DNA of 32,501 nucleotides from Myxococcales bacterium (GCA_002731825.1 PCCS01000051.1:1-32501); one strand, 5' to 3'. Positions 8,823 to 17,142 are shown, counted from the first letter of the stretch. The notes: a model not told the origin generated them from the sequence alone. Program-made: numbers and translations.

Positions 8823-10160
8823 TTAGCCCTCTACTTTAACTGTGAGATACGCGTCGCCCGAGGCGCCGTTGGGTCCCAAGGGCAGTCCTTGGCCTCGAAG
8901 CCTAAAGCGATCACCAATGCACGTTCTCTCTGGCACCCGAATCTTAACTGCGCCTCGCGCCAAAGTGATGGTGACGTGACCGCCCTTCCTCGCCAGGTCG
9001 GCTGAGATAAGACAGGCTCCATGGATGTCAGCGCCATCGCGACGGAATCCAGGTAGGTCGGCCGGTTCGAGTTCCAGGTATAAGTCACCTGTTTTCGAGC
9101 CCCCTTGGTGTACTGATCCTTTACTTGTCAGTCTCAGTTTCGAACCGTATTTAGCGCCGGCTGGAACGTCGACGTTGAGCGTATCTCGTACTTCCACACG
9201 TTTCGCACCATGGCAAACTTCACATTCATGGGACTCGTCGGAACAAGATGGGCAAGGCACCCAGCGCTTTACTGCAATCATTTTACGAGCGCCGGTCGCA
9301 AGGTCTTCAACGGTGACGGCCAAGCGTAAATGGATGTCGCGTCCCATACGATTGGCCGACGTGTTTTTTCCAATCCTATTGAGTCCGCGTTTAAACCAGC
9401 GCCGCCAGCCTCGGTCAGTCTCGGATTCCTCTGCTGATGAGTGTTCGTCGTTTACTGATTGGGGTGAATCAGTTTCGACACATCGCCAGCCATGGCGAGC
9501 ATCAAAGCGACGAGCATTCTCGCACCATGCCTCCCATGCAGCAGCAAAATCCGTGTCCATCTCTTCTTTCTTGGGGTTAATTTTGGATGAAGGAGAAAAT
9601 GAACCTGTTCCCTTTGGCTTAGCGGCAGACGAAGGGGATACTGGTGCGGACCGTTGAGAAGGCTTTGAAGGAGCATTTTTTCTGTTGCCAACCCTCGGTT
9701 TAGGCGTATCCTGCGTCGTCTGTTTGGTGTGCTTATTCAAGCGTTCGGCCGATCTTGATGATCGAGCTTTTTTTTGTTTTTTCTTGAGCCGGTCTCTGTA
9801 GAGTTTTTCGAAGCTGGACCAATCAGCACGCTCAGCACACTGGGGTTCTGTCTGCTGCTGACCGGGTCGCCAGGGGGTTTCTGACTGAGTCTGCGTACTG
9901 CGTGGTCGGGCTTCGTCTCTACGGCGCCTGGGTCGTCTAGGTGAATTGGTTGCAGACGTTCTATAGGCTTCACGATTAGCGAGAGACGCTTGCAGCTGTT
10001 GATAAGCCGCGGTCACTTCTTTGAATCGCTCTTCATCACCTCCCGCCATGTCCGGATGGAGCTTACGGGCCAGCTTACGATATGCACTTTTAATTTGGTT
10101 GATATCTTCTTCACCGGTTAGTCCTAGAATTCGATAACAACGTGCATTCGAAGTTGACAT
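8823..10160 (-). CDS. DnaJ-type co-chaperone with reduced zinc finger and long charged linker
   Basis: 445 residues. The N-terminal J domain (about 1-65) keeps HPD at 35-37, the motif that stimulates Hsp70 ATPase. A long basic, Ser/Gln-rich low-complexity linker (about 65-205) replaces the Gly/Phe region. The C-terminal substrate-binding region starts with DIHLRLAVTVEDLATGARK. It carries a single Cys4 unit, CPSC (303-306) and CEVC (313-316), rather than the four CxxCxGxG repeats of DnaJ. The second beta domain runs GDLYLELEPADLPGFRRDGADI to the end. It is a divergent DnaJ/CbpA paralogue, not the housekeeping DnaJ. It is first in the run leading to mutS-xerD-scpA and lies behind a sigma54-type promoter. 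Confidence 0.85.
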   Translation of the reverse strand: MSTSNARCYRILGLTGEEDINQIKSAYRKLARKLHPDMAGGDEERFKEVTAAYQQLQASLANREAYRTSATNSPRRPRRRRDEARPRSTQTQSETPWRPGQQQTEPQCAERADWSSFEKLYRDRLKKKQKKARSSRSAERLNKHTKQTTQDTPKPRVGNRKNAPSKPSQRSAPVSPSSAAKPKGTGSFSPSSKINPKKEEMDTDFAAAWEAWCENARRFDARHGWRCVETDSPQSVNDEHSSAEESETDRGWRRWFKRGLNRIGKNTSANRMGRDIHLRLAVTVEDLATGARKMIAVKRWVPCPSCSDESHECEVCHGAKRVEVRDTLNVDVPAGAKYGSKLRLTSKGSVHQGGSKTGDLYLELEPADLPGFRRDGADIHGACLISADLARKGGHVTITLARGAVKIRVPERTCIGDRFRLRGQGLPLGPNGASGDAYLTVKVEG

Positions 10161-10208
10161 GAAAAGCTCCCCGTTCCTTGGGTTTGTCGTCCGTTGCCAG
10201 AACTACGT

Positions 10209-10225
10209 TGCAGCTGCCGTGCCAA
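10209..10225 (-). promoter_or_regulatory. Sigma54 (RpoN) promoter upstream of the dnaJ-like operon
   Basis: On the minus strand the sequence reads TTGGCACGGCAGCTGCA, against the RpoN consensus YTGGCACGRNNNTTGCW. GG at -24 and GC at -12 have correct spacing, and the only clear departure is C for the first T of TTGCW. It is intergenic, about 50 bases upstream of the dnaJ-like ATG and in the right orientation. A sigma54 activator gene lies immediately upstream. Confidence 0.65.
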
Positions 10226-10488
10226 CTTTAATTCGAGCCTAAAATGTGCGCCGACAGACCTTATCCGTGCAAGAAAATGCACACCTAAAAAACCAAAAAA
10301 CACCCTTTTAAACCAAAATATCAAACAAAATCAAATATTTAAAACGCTGCGCAAAAACATGCACACCGATTTTTAAGACATGTGCAAAGGCTTGCGCAAA
10401 AAGGTGAAACTCTTGATATTCGTAAGCTTGCCCTGTTGGAATGAGACGCATCGATAAAGCGTTTTCCAACCGGCTTCAGGGGAAAAAA
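10226..10488 (-). promoter_or_regulatory. Intergenic region with TGCGCA/TGCACA repeats, candidate activator binding sites
   Basis: This gene-free stretch lies between the sigma54 activator and the promoter at 10209-10225. On the plus strand two related copies occur, TGCAAGAAAATGCACACC (10268-10285) and TGCGCAAAAACATGCACACC (10348-10367). They are followed by TGTGCAAAGG (10381-10390) and the palindrome TTGCGCAA (10392-10399). An A/T-rich spacer runs from about 10286 to 10345. The motifs sit about 45-190 bases upstream of the promoter, the usual distance range for sigma54 enhancer sites. They do not match CIRCE. The regulatory role is inferred. Confidence 0.45.
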
Positions 10489-12111
10489 CTAAGAAAGATC
10501 ATGTTTCCGAAGCTTATAATTCAATGTTCGGCGGGCTATACCCAGCAAAGCGGCCGCGCGCGTACGATTCCCGCCCGTTTCAGCGAGAGCCTTACGAATC
10601 ATCGCTTGCTCCGCAAGATCTTGCACGTCGCTTAATGTATCGTGGAATTCACCGATTTGGTCTGGCAATTCCAGGCGGAGTCCATCGGACGTTGGTTCAT
10701 CGAGTCCAAGGTCTGGCAACTCGATTTGGTCACCGTCTGCGAGTAAAATGGCTTGCTCAATCGTATGCTCCAATTCACGAACATTCCCAGACCATTTATG
10801 ATTCAAGAGTGCGCGAGCCGCCGACCGAGAAAAGTCTCTACGAGGTCGAGAGTGTCGTTTGGAAAACCGGTTCGCAAAATGAGCGGCCAGCTGCAAGATG
10901 TCTTCTCGACGCTCACGCAAGGCCGGTAATTGTATCTCAATGACCTTCAGTCGGTAGTAGAGATCTTCCCGAAAATGGCCACCGCCAATGCGGTCCAAGA
11001 GATTCCTGTGGGTTGCGGACACAACTCGAACATCAACAGACAATGTCTTGCTACTGCCAACGCGTGTCACCTGTCGCTCCTGCAAGACTCTGAGCAAACG
11101 GACTTGAACTGCAGGCGACATATCACCAATTTCATCGAGAAATAGGGTTCCTCCGTCGGCTTTCTCAAATGTGCCCGCACGCGCATCGACACCGGTCGCC
11201 ACCCCCTTTTCGATGCCAAAAAGCTCAGCCTCGAGAAGGGTCTCAGGAAGTGCTGCGCAGTTGACAGCGATGAAAGGTTCATCCCTGCGAGCGCTGCTAA
11301 AATGGACAGTTCGGGCCACAACTTCCTTACCCGTGCCGCTTTCTCCTGTAATCAAGACATTCGCTGTCGTGTCAGCCACTTTTTCAACCAAACGCAGTGC
11401 TCTCCGAAATGGCGGGCTGTTTCCGATAAGCCCGTCGACGGAAAAACGATCCGTTAGCTGTTGCTTCAGCTGTAGGTTCTCATTGGCGAGCCGCTCTCGG
11501 CTTTCAGTGACTTCTGCGAACAACATTGCATTTTCAATGGCCATGGCAAGGGCATTTGTGACCAAGGCGATGATGCGCTCATGTTTAGACTCAAAGGCGT
11601 CAGGGAGTGAATCCGATAGATTGATCACACCAATAACTTTACCCCGCGATTGCAAGGGCGCAGACAAAAGACTCTTGGGATTGACTCGATGTTCTTGTCC
11701 CTCCACAAAAGCATCATAGTCAGCTGTATTATTTATCCGTATAGCCTTTTGCGTCGCCGCTGCAACACCTGCAACTCCCTCGCCCAAGGCAAAACTTGGA
11801 TCTTGAGCAGCGAAATCAAAAGTCGAGGCTTCGTCATCGTAGGCACCTCGGGCTGCGACCAGATAAAGAGATTGGTCATCGAGTAACATGATAGAACAGT
11901 GCTCCGGACCAAGAGACTCTTGCACGATATTCACCGTGTGCCGGCACAAGGTATTCAGGTCCAAACTCGACCCAAGGGCATCGCCCAACTGACGAACAAA
12001 GGACAATTCCTCTACTTTCTCATCGAATTTTTCACTGAGTTCTGAAACTGAGCGTGCGTACTGGTCGCGCTCTTGGCGTAAACGGTCCTGCTTGTCTTGT
12101 TCTTGCGTCAT
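10489..12111 (-). CDS. GAF-type sigma54-dependent transcriptional activator with variant GAFTGA loop
   Basis: 540 residues. An N-terminal coiled segment (1-35) is followed by a GAF sensor domain (about 45-195). The AAA+ domain (about 225-455) has Walker A GESGTGK (256-262), Walker B-type LFLDEIGD (323-330) and SGNVREL (441-447). A Fis-type helix-turn-helix closes the protein (GGNRTRAAALLGIARRTL, 513-530). The sigma54-contacting loop reads GVATGV (303-308) instead of GAFTGA, so the normally critical Phe is absent. Ligand sensing through GAF is inferred. The start overlaps the HDOD gene by four bases (ATGA). Its likely nearby target is the sigma54 promoter at 10209-10225. Confidence 0.9.
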   Translation of the reverse strand: MTQEQDKQDRLRQERDQYARSVSELSEKFDEKVEELSFVRQLGDALGSSLDLNTLCRHTVNIVQESLGPEHCSIMLLDDQSLYLVAARGAYDDEASTFDFAAQDPSFALGEGVAGVAAATQKAIRINNTADYDAFVEGQEHRVNPKSLLSAPLQSRGKVIGVINLSDSLPDAFESKHERIIALVTNALAMAIENAMLFAEVTESRERLANENLQLKQQLTDRFSVDGLIGNSPPFRRALRLVEKVADTTANVLITGESGTGKEVVARTVHFSSARRDEPFIAVNCAALPETLLEAELFGIEKGVATGVDARAGTFEKADGGTLFLDEIGDMSPAVQVRLLRVLQERQVTRVGSSKTLSVDVRVVSATHRNLLDRIGGGHFREDLYYRLKVIEIQLPALRERREDILQLAAHFANRFSKRHSRPRRDFSRSAARALLNHKWSGNVRELEHTIEQAILLADGDQIELPDLGLDEPTSDGLRLELPDQIGEFHDTLSDVQDLAEQAMIRKALAETGGNRTRAAALLGIARRTLNYKLRKHDLS

Positions 12112-13028
12112 TGGCTTACGTATAGATTTGCGTGAACCATAGCCTCCTGAAGATCGATGTGCATCTTCGCGACTGCTTTTCGCAACTTGCGTTCATTCAA
12201 ACCCAATCTCTTCCAGGCCTTGTCGCACAGCGGTGGCATAGTTCTGTCGCCCGCGAAACCGAAACCATAGCCACGAATCATATGGTCTGCCATATGAACA
12301 AGCGCCGTGACATCAGCATGTGCACGCGACTGGGCAGGTTCGTGATGGAGGGCAATCGGTTCGGCTAGTGAATCAGGAAGGCGCCATCGCTTCACAAGCC
12401 ACTGGCCGATGGTATCGTGACCGACCCCCAAAAGTTTAAGCTCTGCCTCGCGGATGTGAATGCCCTCGTCGATTGCATAGGCGATCACCCGGTCATATTC
12501 AGAGCCGAGTTGACTGGCAAGAACAAGCTTACCGATGTCATGCATAAGTCCGGCAGCCGATGCTTCTTCGACGCCGCTCATGCCGAGAGTACGCCCTAGT
12601 GCTGACGCAGCTACGGCTGTCCCAAACGAATGTTCCCAAAGACCGCTAATACTGCGGCGCCGACCGCCCACATCCATCGCCGCACTCGACAAGACGATCC
12701 CGCGAACGACATCGAGCCCGAGCATAACAAGGGCATCATAAACAGATGCGATCGCCCCACTCACCCCATAGAAGGCCGAGTTCACTAAGCGAAGAATACG
12801 AGCCGTGACCACCGGGTCGACTTCAATGGCTCGAGCGATTTGTTCCATTGACTGGTTTGAATTCTCTTCAAGCAAGACGGAGTTAATCCGCATGATCGAT
12901 TCGGGAAACGTGGGTAAGCTCTTCAAAGCATCGACTTGACGCTTCAGCATCCGACGTCCGATCTTATCGAGAATCGCCGCTGATTCCGGTGTATCGGCAG
13001 CTGGCTCTATATCGACATATCGATTCAC
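12108..13028 (-). CDS. HDOD domain signalling protein
   Basis: 306 residues. The HDOD domain occupies roughly 30-235: LKSLPTFPESIMRI, then RAIEVDPVVTARILRLVNSAFYG, then a His-Asp pair retained at H163-D164 (GLMHDIGKLVL). HDOD proteins are non-catalytic or poorly characterised relatives of HD phosphohydrolases that often act in c-di-GMP, stress or motility signalling. The GTG start overlaps the upstream 107-residue gene by four bases (GTGA), and the stop overlaps the sigma54 activator start by four. The protein is therefore produced with the activator and may feed it a signal; that link is inference. Confidence 0.87.
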   Translation of the reverse strand: MNRYVDIEPAADTPESAAILDKIGRRMLKRQVDALKSLPTFPESIMRINSVLLEENSNQSMEQIARAIEVDPVVTARILRLVNSAFYGVSGAIASVYDALVMLGLDVVRGIVLSSAAMDVGGRRRSISGLWEHSFGTAVAASALGRTLGMSGVEEASAAGLMHDIGKLVLASQLGSEYDRVIAYAIDEGIHIREAELKLLGVGHDTIGQWLVKRWRLPDSLAEPIALHHEPAQSRAHADVTALVHMADHMIRGYGFGFAGDRTMPPLCDKAWKRLGLNERKLRKAVAKMHIDLQEAMVHANLYVSQ

Positions 13029-13348
13029 TCTTTGCTCTCAAGTTCAAAAAGAAAATCGAGGTAGACATCTTTGATGGCTTGTTTCAGGGCCTTCATCTTT
13101 CGATTGCGTTGGTGATGAATAAAACGCTCATCAAGGCCACGGACGTACTGGTCTACGCTGGGTACTGTTTCCCAGTCTGAGACGTGTGGGTCAGGCTCTA
13201 AATCGACGACGCGGATACCTTCTTCATGGATCACCCTCAGATACCGTCTGGACATCTCGGTCCCTGCGCCAAAAAGCAGTTGGCCACCGCTCATAATTGG
13301 CTTTTTGAGCCGCTGGCCTGGTTTGACCAAGGGGGTTAATACACGCAT
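13025..13348 (-). CDS. Small protein resembling the N-terminal module of HD-GYP proteins (DUF3391-like)
   Basis: 107 residues. The pattern LVKPGQRLKKPIMSGGQLLFGAGTEMSRRYLRVIHEEGIRVVDLEPD matches the 'pGM-x-L-x-x-x-G-x-L-L-x-x-G-x-x-(8)-I' layout seen at the N-terminus of many HD-GYP phosphodiesterases, here as a stand-alone protein. The C-terminus (about 75-107) is a charged helix. It lies between the PilZ gene (four bases upstream) and the HDOD gene (four-base overlap), consistent with a split HD-type signalling module. The identification rests on pattern resemblance only. Confidence 0.6.
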   Translation of the reverse strand: MRVLTPLVKPGQRLKKPIMSGGQLLFGAGTEMSRRYLRVIHEEGIRVVDLEPDPHVSDWETVPSVDQYVRGLDERFIHHQRNRKMKALKQAIKDVYLDFLFELESKE

Positions 13349-13352
13349 GCTT

Positions 13353-13748
13353 CTAAAGGTTTACCTGGACTGGGTTAATGATAGATCGTGCATAAGCATT
13401 ACACGTTGACTCAGCTTGCTTCAAAGTGTTTTCACGACCGGGCTCACGAGACCTCAGATATTGCCTTATTTTCCTTCGGTAACGAGGTGCTAAGGTTTTA
13501 AATTTAAGTCCAAGAGCACCAGAATTGCTCTGCCACACCACCTCTACGTCAGAAAAAATGAGTTCTTCAGAGTTTGGCAATTCGAACTCGACGTAGACTG
13601 TCTGATGGGCACCGGCCTGGGGACAACTGAGGCCATCGATTGCTAGACCGCCTGTACTCAAATTGAATGCTCGAGCTAAAAACGGTGTGCCGTCGATACA
13701 ATGATTCAAATAAAACCACGTATGTGCGCGTGGATGCTGACGTTGCAT
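13353..13748 (-). CDS. PilZ domain c-di-GMP-binding protein
   Basis: About 131 residues. The ATG at 13748 has an ideal GGAGG six bases upstream; a further in-frame ATG at 13769 is less well placed. Both PilZ ligand motifs are visible: RxxxR as RQHPR (3-7) and N-x-S-x-x-G as NLSTGG (29-34). The following beta-barrel strands include VYVEFELP and ALGLKFKTL. It should therefore bind c-di-GMP. It is first in the operon with the HD-GYP-accessory-like protein, the HDOD protein and the sigma54 activator, which suggests that c-di-GMP level informs this transcriptional unit. Confidence 0.8.
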   Translation of the reverse strand: MQRQHPRAHTWFYLNHCIDGTPFLARAFNLSTGGLAIDGLSCPQAGAHQTVYVEFELPNSEELIFSDVEVVWQSNSGALGLKFKTLAPRYRRKIRQYLRSREPGRENTLKQAESTCNAYARSIINPVQVNL

Positions 13749-13805
13749 CGCATTCCTCCGCGAGTGCATGTAGGTAATCTAACTACACGCTACACAGTCG
13801 GCGGC

Positions 13806-15233
13806 TTATTGGTCAAATTTTTGCTGACCGAGGAGTGCTGATACGTGCTGAAGTGTCATGAGGTTGGTATTTCCTGACCGACCGACGGGAACGCCACACA
13901 CGACGGCGATGAGGTCCTGTTCCGAAAGCCATGTTTCATTGACCATGACTTGGCATGAGCGCCGAATCATGTTCTCCATGCGGCCGTAGTGTCGGGTCGA
14001 CAAGGCGTAGACGCCAAAGTTCAGGGCGAGGCCTCGGGCAACGGCCATATCTGGGGTTGTCACAAGAATCGGGACAGCTGGGCGATAGCGACTCATTCGA
14101 CGCGCCGTGCGGCCAGTTGACGTCGGTACAAGAATGGCTTGCATATTCAGTTCTCGGGCAGCCAGCCAGGCTCCTTTGCACATAATATCGCTGATATTAT
14201 GTGCACGACGGTCACCTGGCCAGGTTTTCTGTCGACGGGCAACCTCTGCTTCACATGTCTTAGAAATACGAGCCATTGTGGCAACGGCCTCCGTCGGGTA
14301 TGCACCGACGCTTGTCTCGGCAGACAACATAATTGCGTCTGCCCCCTCGAAGACCGCATTAGCAACATCAGAGGTTTCCGCGCGCGTCGGGCGCGGATTG
14401 TGGATCATGCTTTCCATCATCTCGGTCGCGACGATGACAACCTTTCCGGCGCCACGACATGCGTCGATCATTTGCTTTTGAACGACAGGTACTTCTTCGG
14501 CGGCGATCTCGACACCTAGGTCTCCACGAGCAACCATAATGCCTTCTGAGACCGCGATAATGTCAGCTAAATTTTTGATGGCATAACGCGCTTCTATTTT
14601 CGAGATGATCGACACGCGACCACCCTCCTCCGCGACCAATTCTCGAATTCGAAGTACATCTTCAGGTTCACTGACAAAGGATGCTGCAATAAAATCTACT
14701 TTTTGTGCGACACCGAATTGAATGTCCGAGATATCTTGGTCAGATAGGAACGGCATGGGCAATTTCACACCTGGGACATTCACGCCCTTTTTCGACCCAA
14801 GTGCCCCACCTGCGACCACTTGACAGTGCAATTGCTCATTTGAGGCCGCCAAAACTTCAAGTTGAATTCGGCCATCCGCCAACAAGATGGTACTGCCTGC
14901 CTCCATCGATCTGTGAAAACCCGAGTAATTGACTCGGACAATTTCAGTCGTCGTCGGCCCCTCTTCTCCACGAATAATCACTTCGCGACCGGCAACGAGC
15001 TCAATTTCGCTATCCACCTCTGTTGTCCGAACTTCAGGGCCGCGGGTATCTAGCAAAATCCCAACACGAGTCGAGATGCTTCGGACAGATGCAATGATCT
15101 GAGCGGCTTCATCCTGCGATGAATGACTCATATTAATTCGAACGACGCTGCAGCCCGCGTCAAAGAGCTTGCTGAGCATGTCTCTCGAACTGGTCGCCGG
15201 CCCAATTGTGGCAATAATTTTCGTCTTTCTCAC
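13806..15233 (-). CDS. pyk: Pyruvate kinase
   Basis: A 475-residue pyruvate kinase converting phosphoenolpyruvate and ADP to pyruvate and ATP. Recognisable stretches run from KIIATIGPATSSRD at the N-terminus through RINMSHSS and LLDTRGPEVRT. The catalytic lysine region is ISKIEARYAIKNL, and VIVATEMMESMIHNPRPTRAE and DAIMLSAETSVGAYPTEAV complete the barrel. The C-terminal regulatory domain is complete. The start is a GTG at 15233 with AAGGA nine bases upstream. It is monocistronic in appearance, 58 bases upstream of the PilZ gene and divergent from the LptF/G-like gene. Confidence 0.96.
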   Translation of the reverse strand: MRKTKIIATIGPATSSRDMLSKLFDAGCSVVRINMSHSSQDEAAQIIASVRSISTRVGILLDTRGPEVRTTEVDSEIELVAGREVIIRGEEGPTTTEIVRVNYSGFHRSMEAGSTILLADGRIQLEVLAASNEQLHCQVVAGGALGSKKGVNVPGVKLPMPFLSDQDISDIQFGVAQKVDFIAASFVSEPEDVLRIRELVAEEGGRVSIISKIEARYAIKNLADIIAVSEGIMVARGDLGVEIAAEEVPVVQKQMIDACRGAGKVVIVATEMMESMIHNPRPTRAETSDVANAVFEGADAIMLSAETSVGAYPTEAVATMARISKTCEAEVARRQKTWPGDRRAHNISDIMCKGAWLAARELNMQAILVPTSTGRTARRMSRYRPAVPILVTTPDMAVARGLALNFGVYALSTRHYGRMENMIRRSCQVMVNETWLSEQDLIAVVCGVPVGRSGNTNLMTLQHVSALLGQQKFDQ

Positions 15234-15310
15234 CGCTTCATTCCTTCAGGTCGTGTCATCTGGCGTGTTGATGGATTGTACTTCGGTCCAGTGATTGGCA
15301 CCATCACTAT

Positions 15311-15952
15311 ATGCTCGCACTATACAAATGGCTGACTCGAGCCTTCGCCACGCGCGTATTGGTCCTTACATTGTCCATCGGCACAATACTAGCTGTTTCA
15401 AGCTGGATCGACCTCCGAACAGTGAAACTTTGGCAACACGTTCTCAGGGCGCTACCCAACGCGGCGTGTATCGCGGCCGTCTGGACTGTACTGGATTGGC
15501 GCCGGCAGGGCGGCATCATTGCACTTTCATCAAGTGGCTATTCGCCCTCAGTTCTCATCCCATGGATCATATTCATAGCGGTCCCGCCCGCCGCAATTCA
15601 AACTGGCGAAGTCCAGAAAAACCCAACCATCGAATTTGGGAAAGCACCGAGTGAACTGCGCACTCAACTCGGCTCAGATATTATCACATTTAGATGGACC
15701 AATGGGATTGTGTCGCAGATCGATAACGGGCAGACCCGGGTCGGGGGTTCATTTGCAGAACCGAAGCATGCTGAGCCGTTGAAAATCAACGCCAACTGCC
15801 TACTCTTCTTTTTGCGATGTCTCTTGCAGGCATCGCTGCTCATGTGGTTAGTGAACGGGAGACGACTGCCCCGGATGATCACCTCCGTTCTCTGCACGGC
15901 GCTCTGTATTGCACTCATGAACGGGCTTCCATGGTTTCTAATCCAAATGTAA
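15311..15952 (+). CDS. Short LptF/LptG-like membrane protein (tentative)
   Basis: 213 residues with hydrophobic segments at about 14-33, 48-62, 80-97, 163-180 and 188-209. The N-terminal half follows the LptF/LptG layout: a 'FATRVL' first helix, a second helix, then RQGGIIALSSSGYSPSVLIPWI, resembling the cytoplasmic loop '(S/D)E-x-x-A-L-x-x-S-G-x-S'. The periplasmic part between helices 3 and 4 is only about 60 residues, where LptF/G proteins (about 350-400 residues) have a jellyroll domain. If the assignment holds, it is a minimal or degenerate LPS-export permease subunit. Otherwise it is an unrecognised membrane protein. Its 3' end overlaps the MFS start by 22 bases. Confidence 0.5.
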   Translation: MLALYKWLTRAFATRVLVLTLSIGTILAVSSWIDLRTVKLWQHVLRALPNAACIAAVWTVLDWRRQGGIIALSSSGYSPSVLIPWIIFIAVPPAAIQTGEVQKNPTIEFGKAPSELRTQLGSDIITFRWTNGIVSQIDNGQTRVGGSFAEPKHAEPLKINANCLLFFLRCLLQASLLMWLVNGRRLPRMITSVLCTALCIALMNGLPWFLIQM

Positions 15953-17142
15953 CGACAGCCCCGAACCCGAAAGCCCCTCTCTTCACGCGCCCCTTCATAT
16001 TGCTTGTGCTCGCACATTTCATGCAGGCCCTGGGCTGGTCATCCATGTTGCTGTTACCGATCTACATCAAGCATCTCGGTTCAACTGAAGCGCAACTGGG
16101 CACCATAATGGCCATCGCATCGGTTGGAGGTCTGCTGTTTAGACCCCTTGTCGGCTGGTCTCTGGACTATGTGGGACGTCGCCCAACCCTAATTGCAGGG
16201 ACAATTTTGTTGACGGTTGGCATCTTTATGATCGGTTGGGTCGACTCCTTGGGCTTTGAAATTTACGCGGCGCGCGTGTTGATAGGCATTGGAGCAGGGA
16301 CGCTATTTACTGGGTATTTCACTTACGTCGCAGATTTCATTCCAGAATCTCGACGAACCGAAGGCCTGGCCTTGTTTGGAGTGTCCGGCCTTCTACCTGT
16401 GGGTTTCAATGCATTCGTCTACCGTTTGGATATTCCGGTTGAGCGTATGAATGATATCTACCCGGTCGTGTCAGTTCTGGTCATTGCTTCCATTCTGCTT
16501 CTCTTTGGCGTCCCCGAATCCAGAACAAAACCCACGGGCGCCGATTCACCAAAATTAGCCGATGTTCGCAGCTCGCTCACGCATTCAACCTTACTACCCA
16601 CTTGGTTTGCGACCATGATCTTCTCGACTTTAGTGGCGGTCTTGATGACCTATGTGACTGTCACGGCAAAACAGCGCGGTGTGGAATCAGCCCCCGACCT
16701 TTGGGCTTATTACGCGACCGGAGCGGTGGGCGTTAGACTTTTGGGTGGCCGTCTACCCGATAGGATTGGTCCATCTAACATCGTCGTACCCGCCCTATCC
16801 ACCTATGTTCTGGCCTTCATAATCGCTGCAGGTGCGCATACCTACAGCCACTTTTGCTTAGCCGGCTTATTAGCTGGACTTGGTCACGGATATTGTTTTC
16901 CTGTTCTGACGAGTCAAGTGGTCAGTCGCATCGACGTTCAATTGAGAGGCATTGGTTTGGCGACATTTACGGCGATATGGGAACTGACGTCAGTGGGCAT
17001 GACGCCATTGTATGGCTTCATTTCTGACTGGTATGGCCAAGCCGTCATGTTTTCCTTGGCCGCAGTCATCGCGACATCATGTTGTACAGCGTGGGTGTGG
17101 TTGGAACATAAATTCTCACCAACGCCCATCGCACGAAATTAA
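15931..17142 (+). CDS. Major facilitator superfamily transporter
   Basis: About 403 residues with twelve hydrophobic segments. The MFS loop-2/3 motif A is seen as RPLVGWSLDYVGRRPTLIAG, and a weaker copy appears after the central loop (GRLPDRIGPSN). The ATG at 15931 is preferred because the protein then begins with a short Pro-rich segment followed by the first membrane helix (PFILLVLAHFMQALGWSSM). An in-frame ATG at 15817 would add residues lying inside the upstream gene. The substrate cannot be told. It overlaps, and is likely coupled to, the LptF/G-like gene. Confidence 0.85.
   Translation: MVSNPNVTTAPNPKAPLFTRPFILLVLAHFMQALGWSSMLLLPIYIKHLGSTEAQLGTIMAIASVGGLLFRPLVGWSLDYVGRRPTLIAGTILLTVGIFMIGWVDSLGFEIYAARVLIGIGAGTLFTGYFTYVADFIPESRRTEGLALFGVSGLLPVGFNAFVYRLDIPVERMNDIYPVVSVLVIASILLLFGVPESRTKPTGADSPKLADVRSSLTHSTLLPTWFATMIFSTLVAVLMTYVTVTAKQRGVESAPDLWAYYATGAVGVRLLGGRLPDRIGPSNIVVPALSTYVLAFIIAAGAHTYSHFCLAGLLAGLGHGYCFPVLTSQVVSRIDVQLRGIGLATFTAIWELTSVGMTPLYGFISDWYGQAVMFSLAAVIATSCCTAWVWLEHKFSPTPIARN

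Noticed and set aside
9025..9657. Plus-strand 210-residue frame opposite the dnaJ-like gene
   Set aside because: It is a shadow of the strongly biased linker and substrate-domain coding sequence.
10260..10270. TTATCCGTG resembling a DnaA box upstream of the dnaJ-like gene
   Set aside because: The last positions differ from TTATCCACA and no second box is nearby; the TGC repeats explain the region better.
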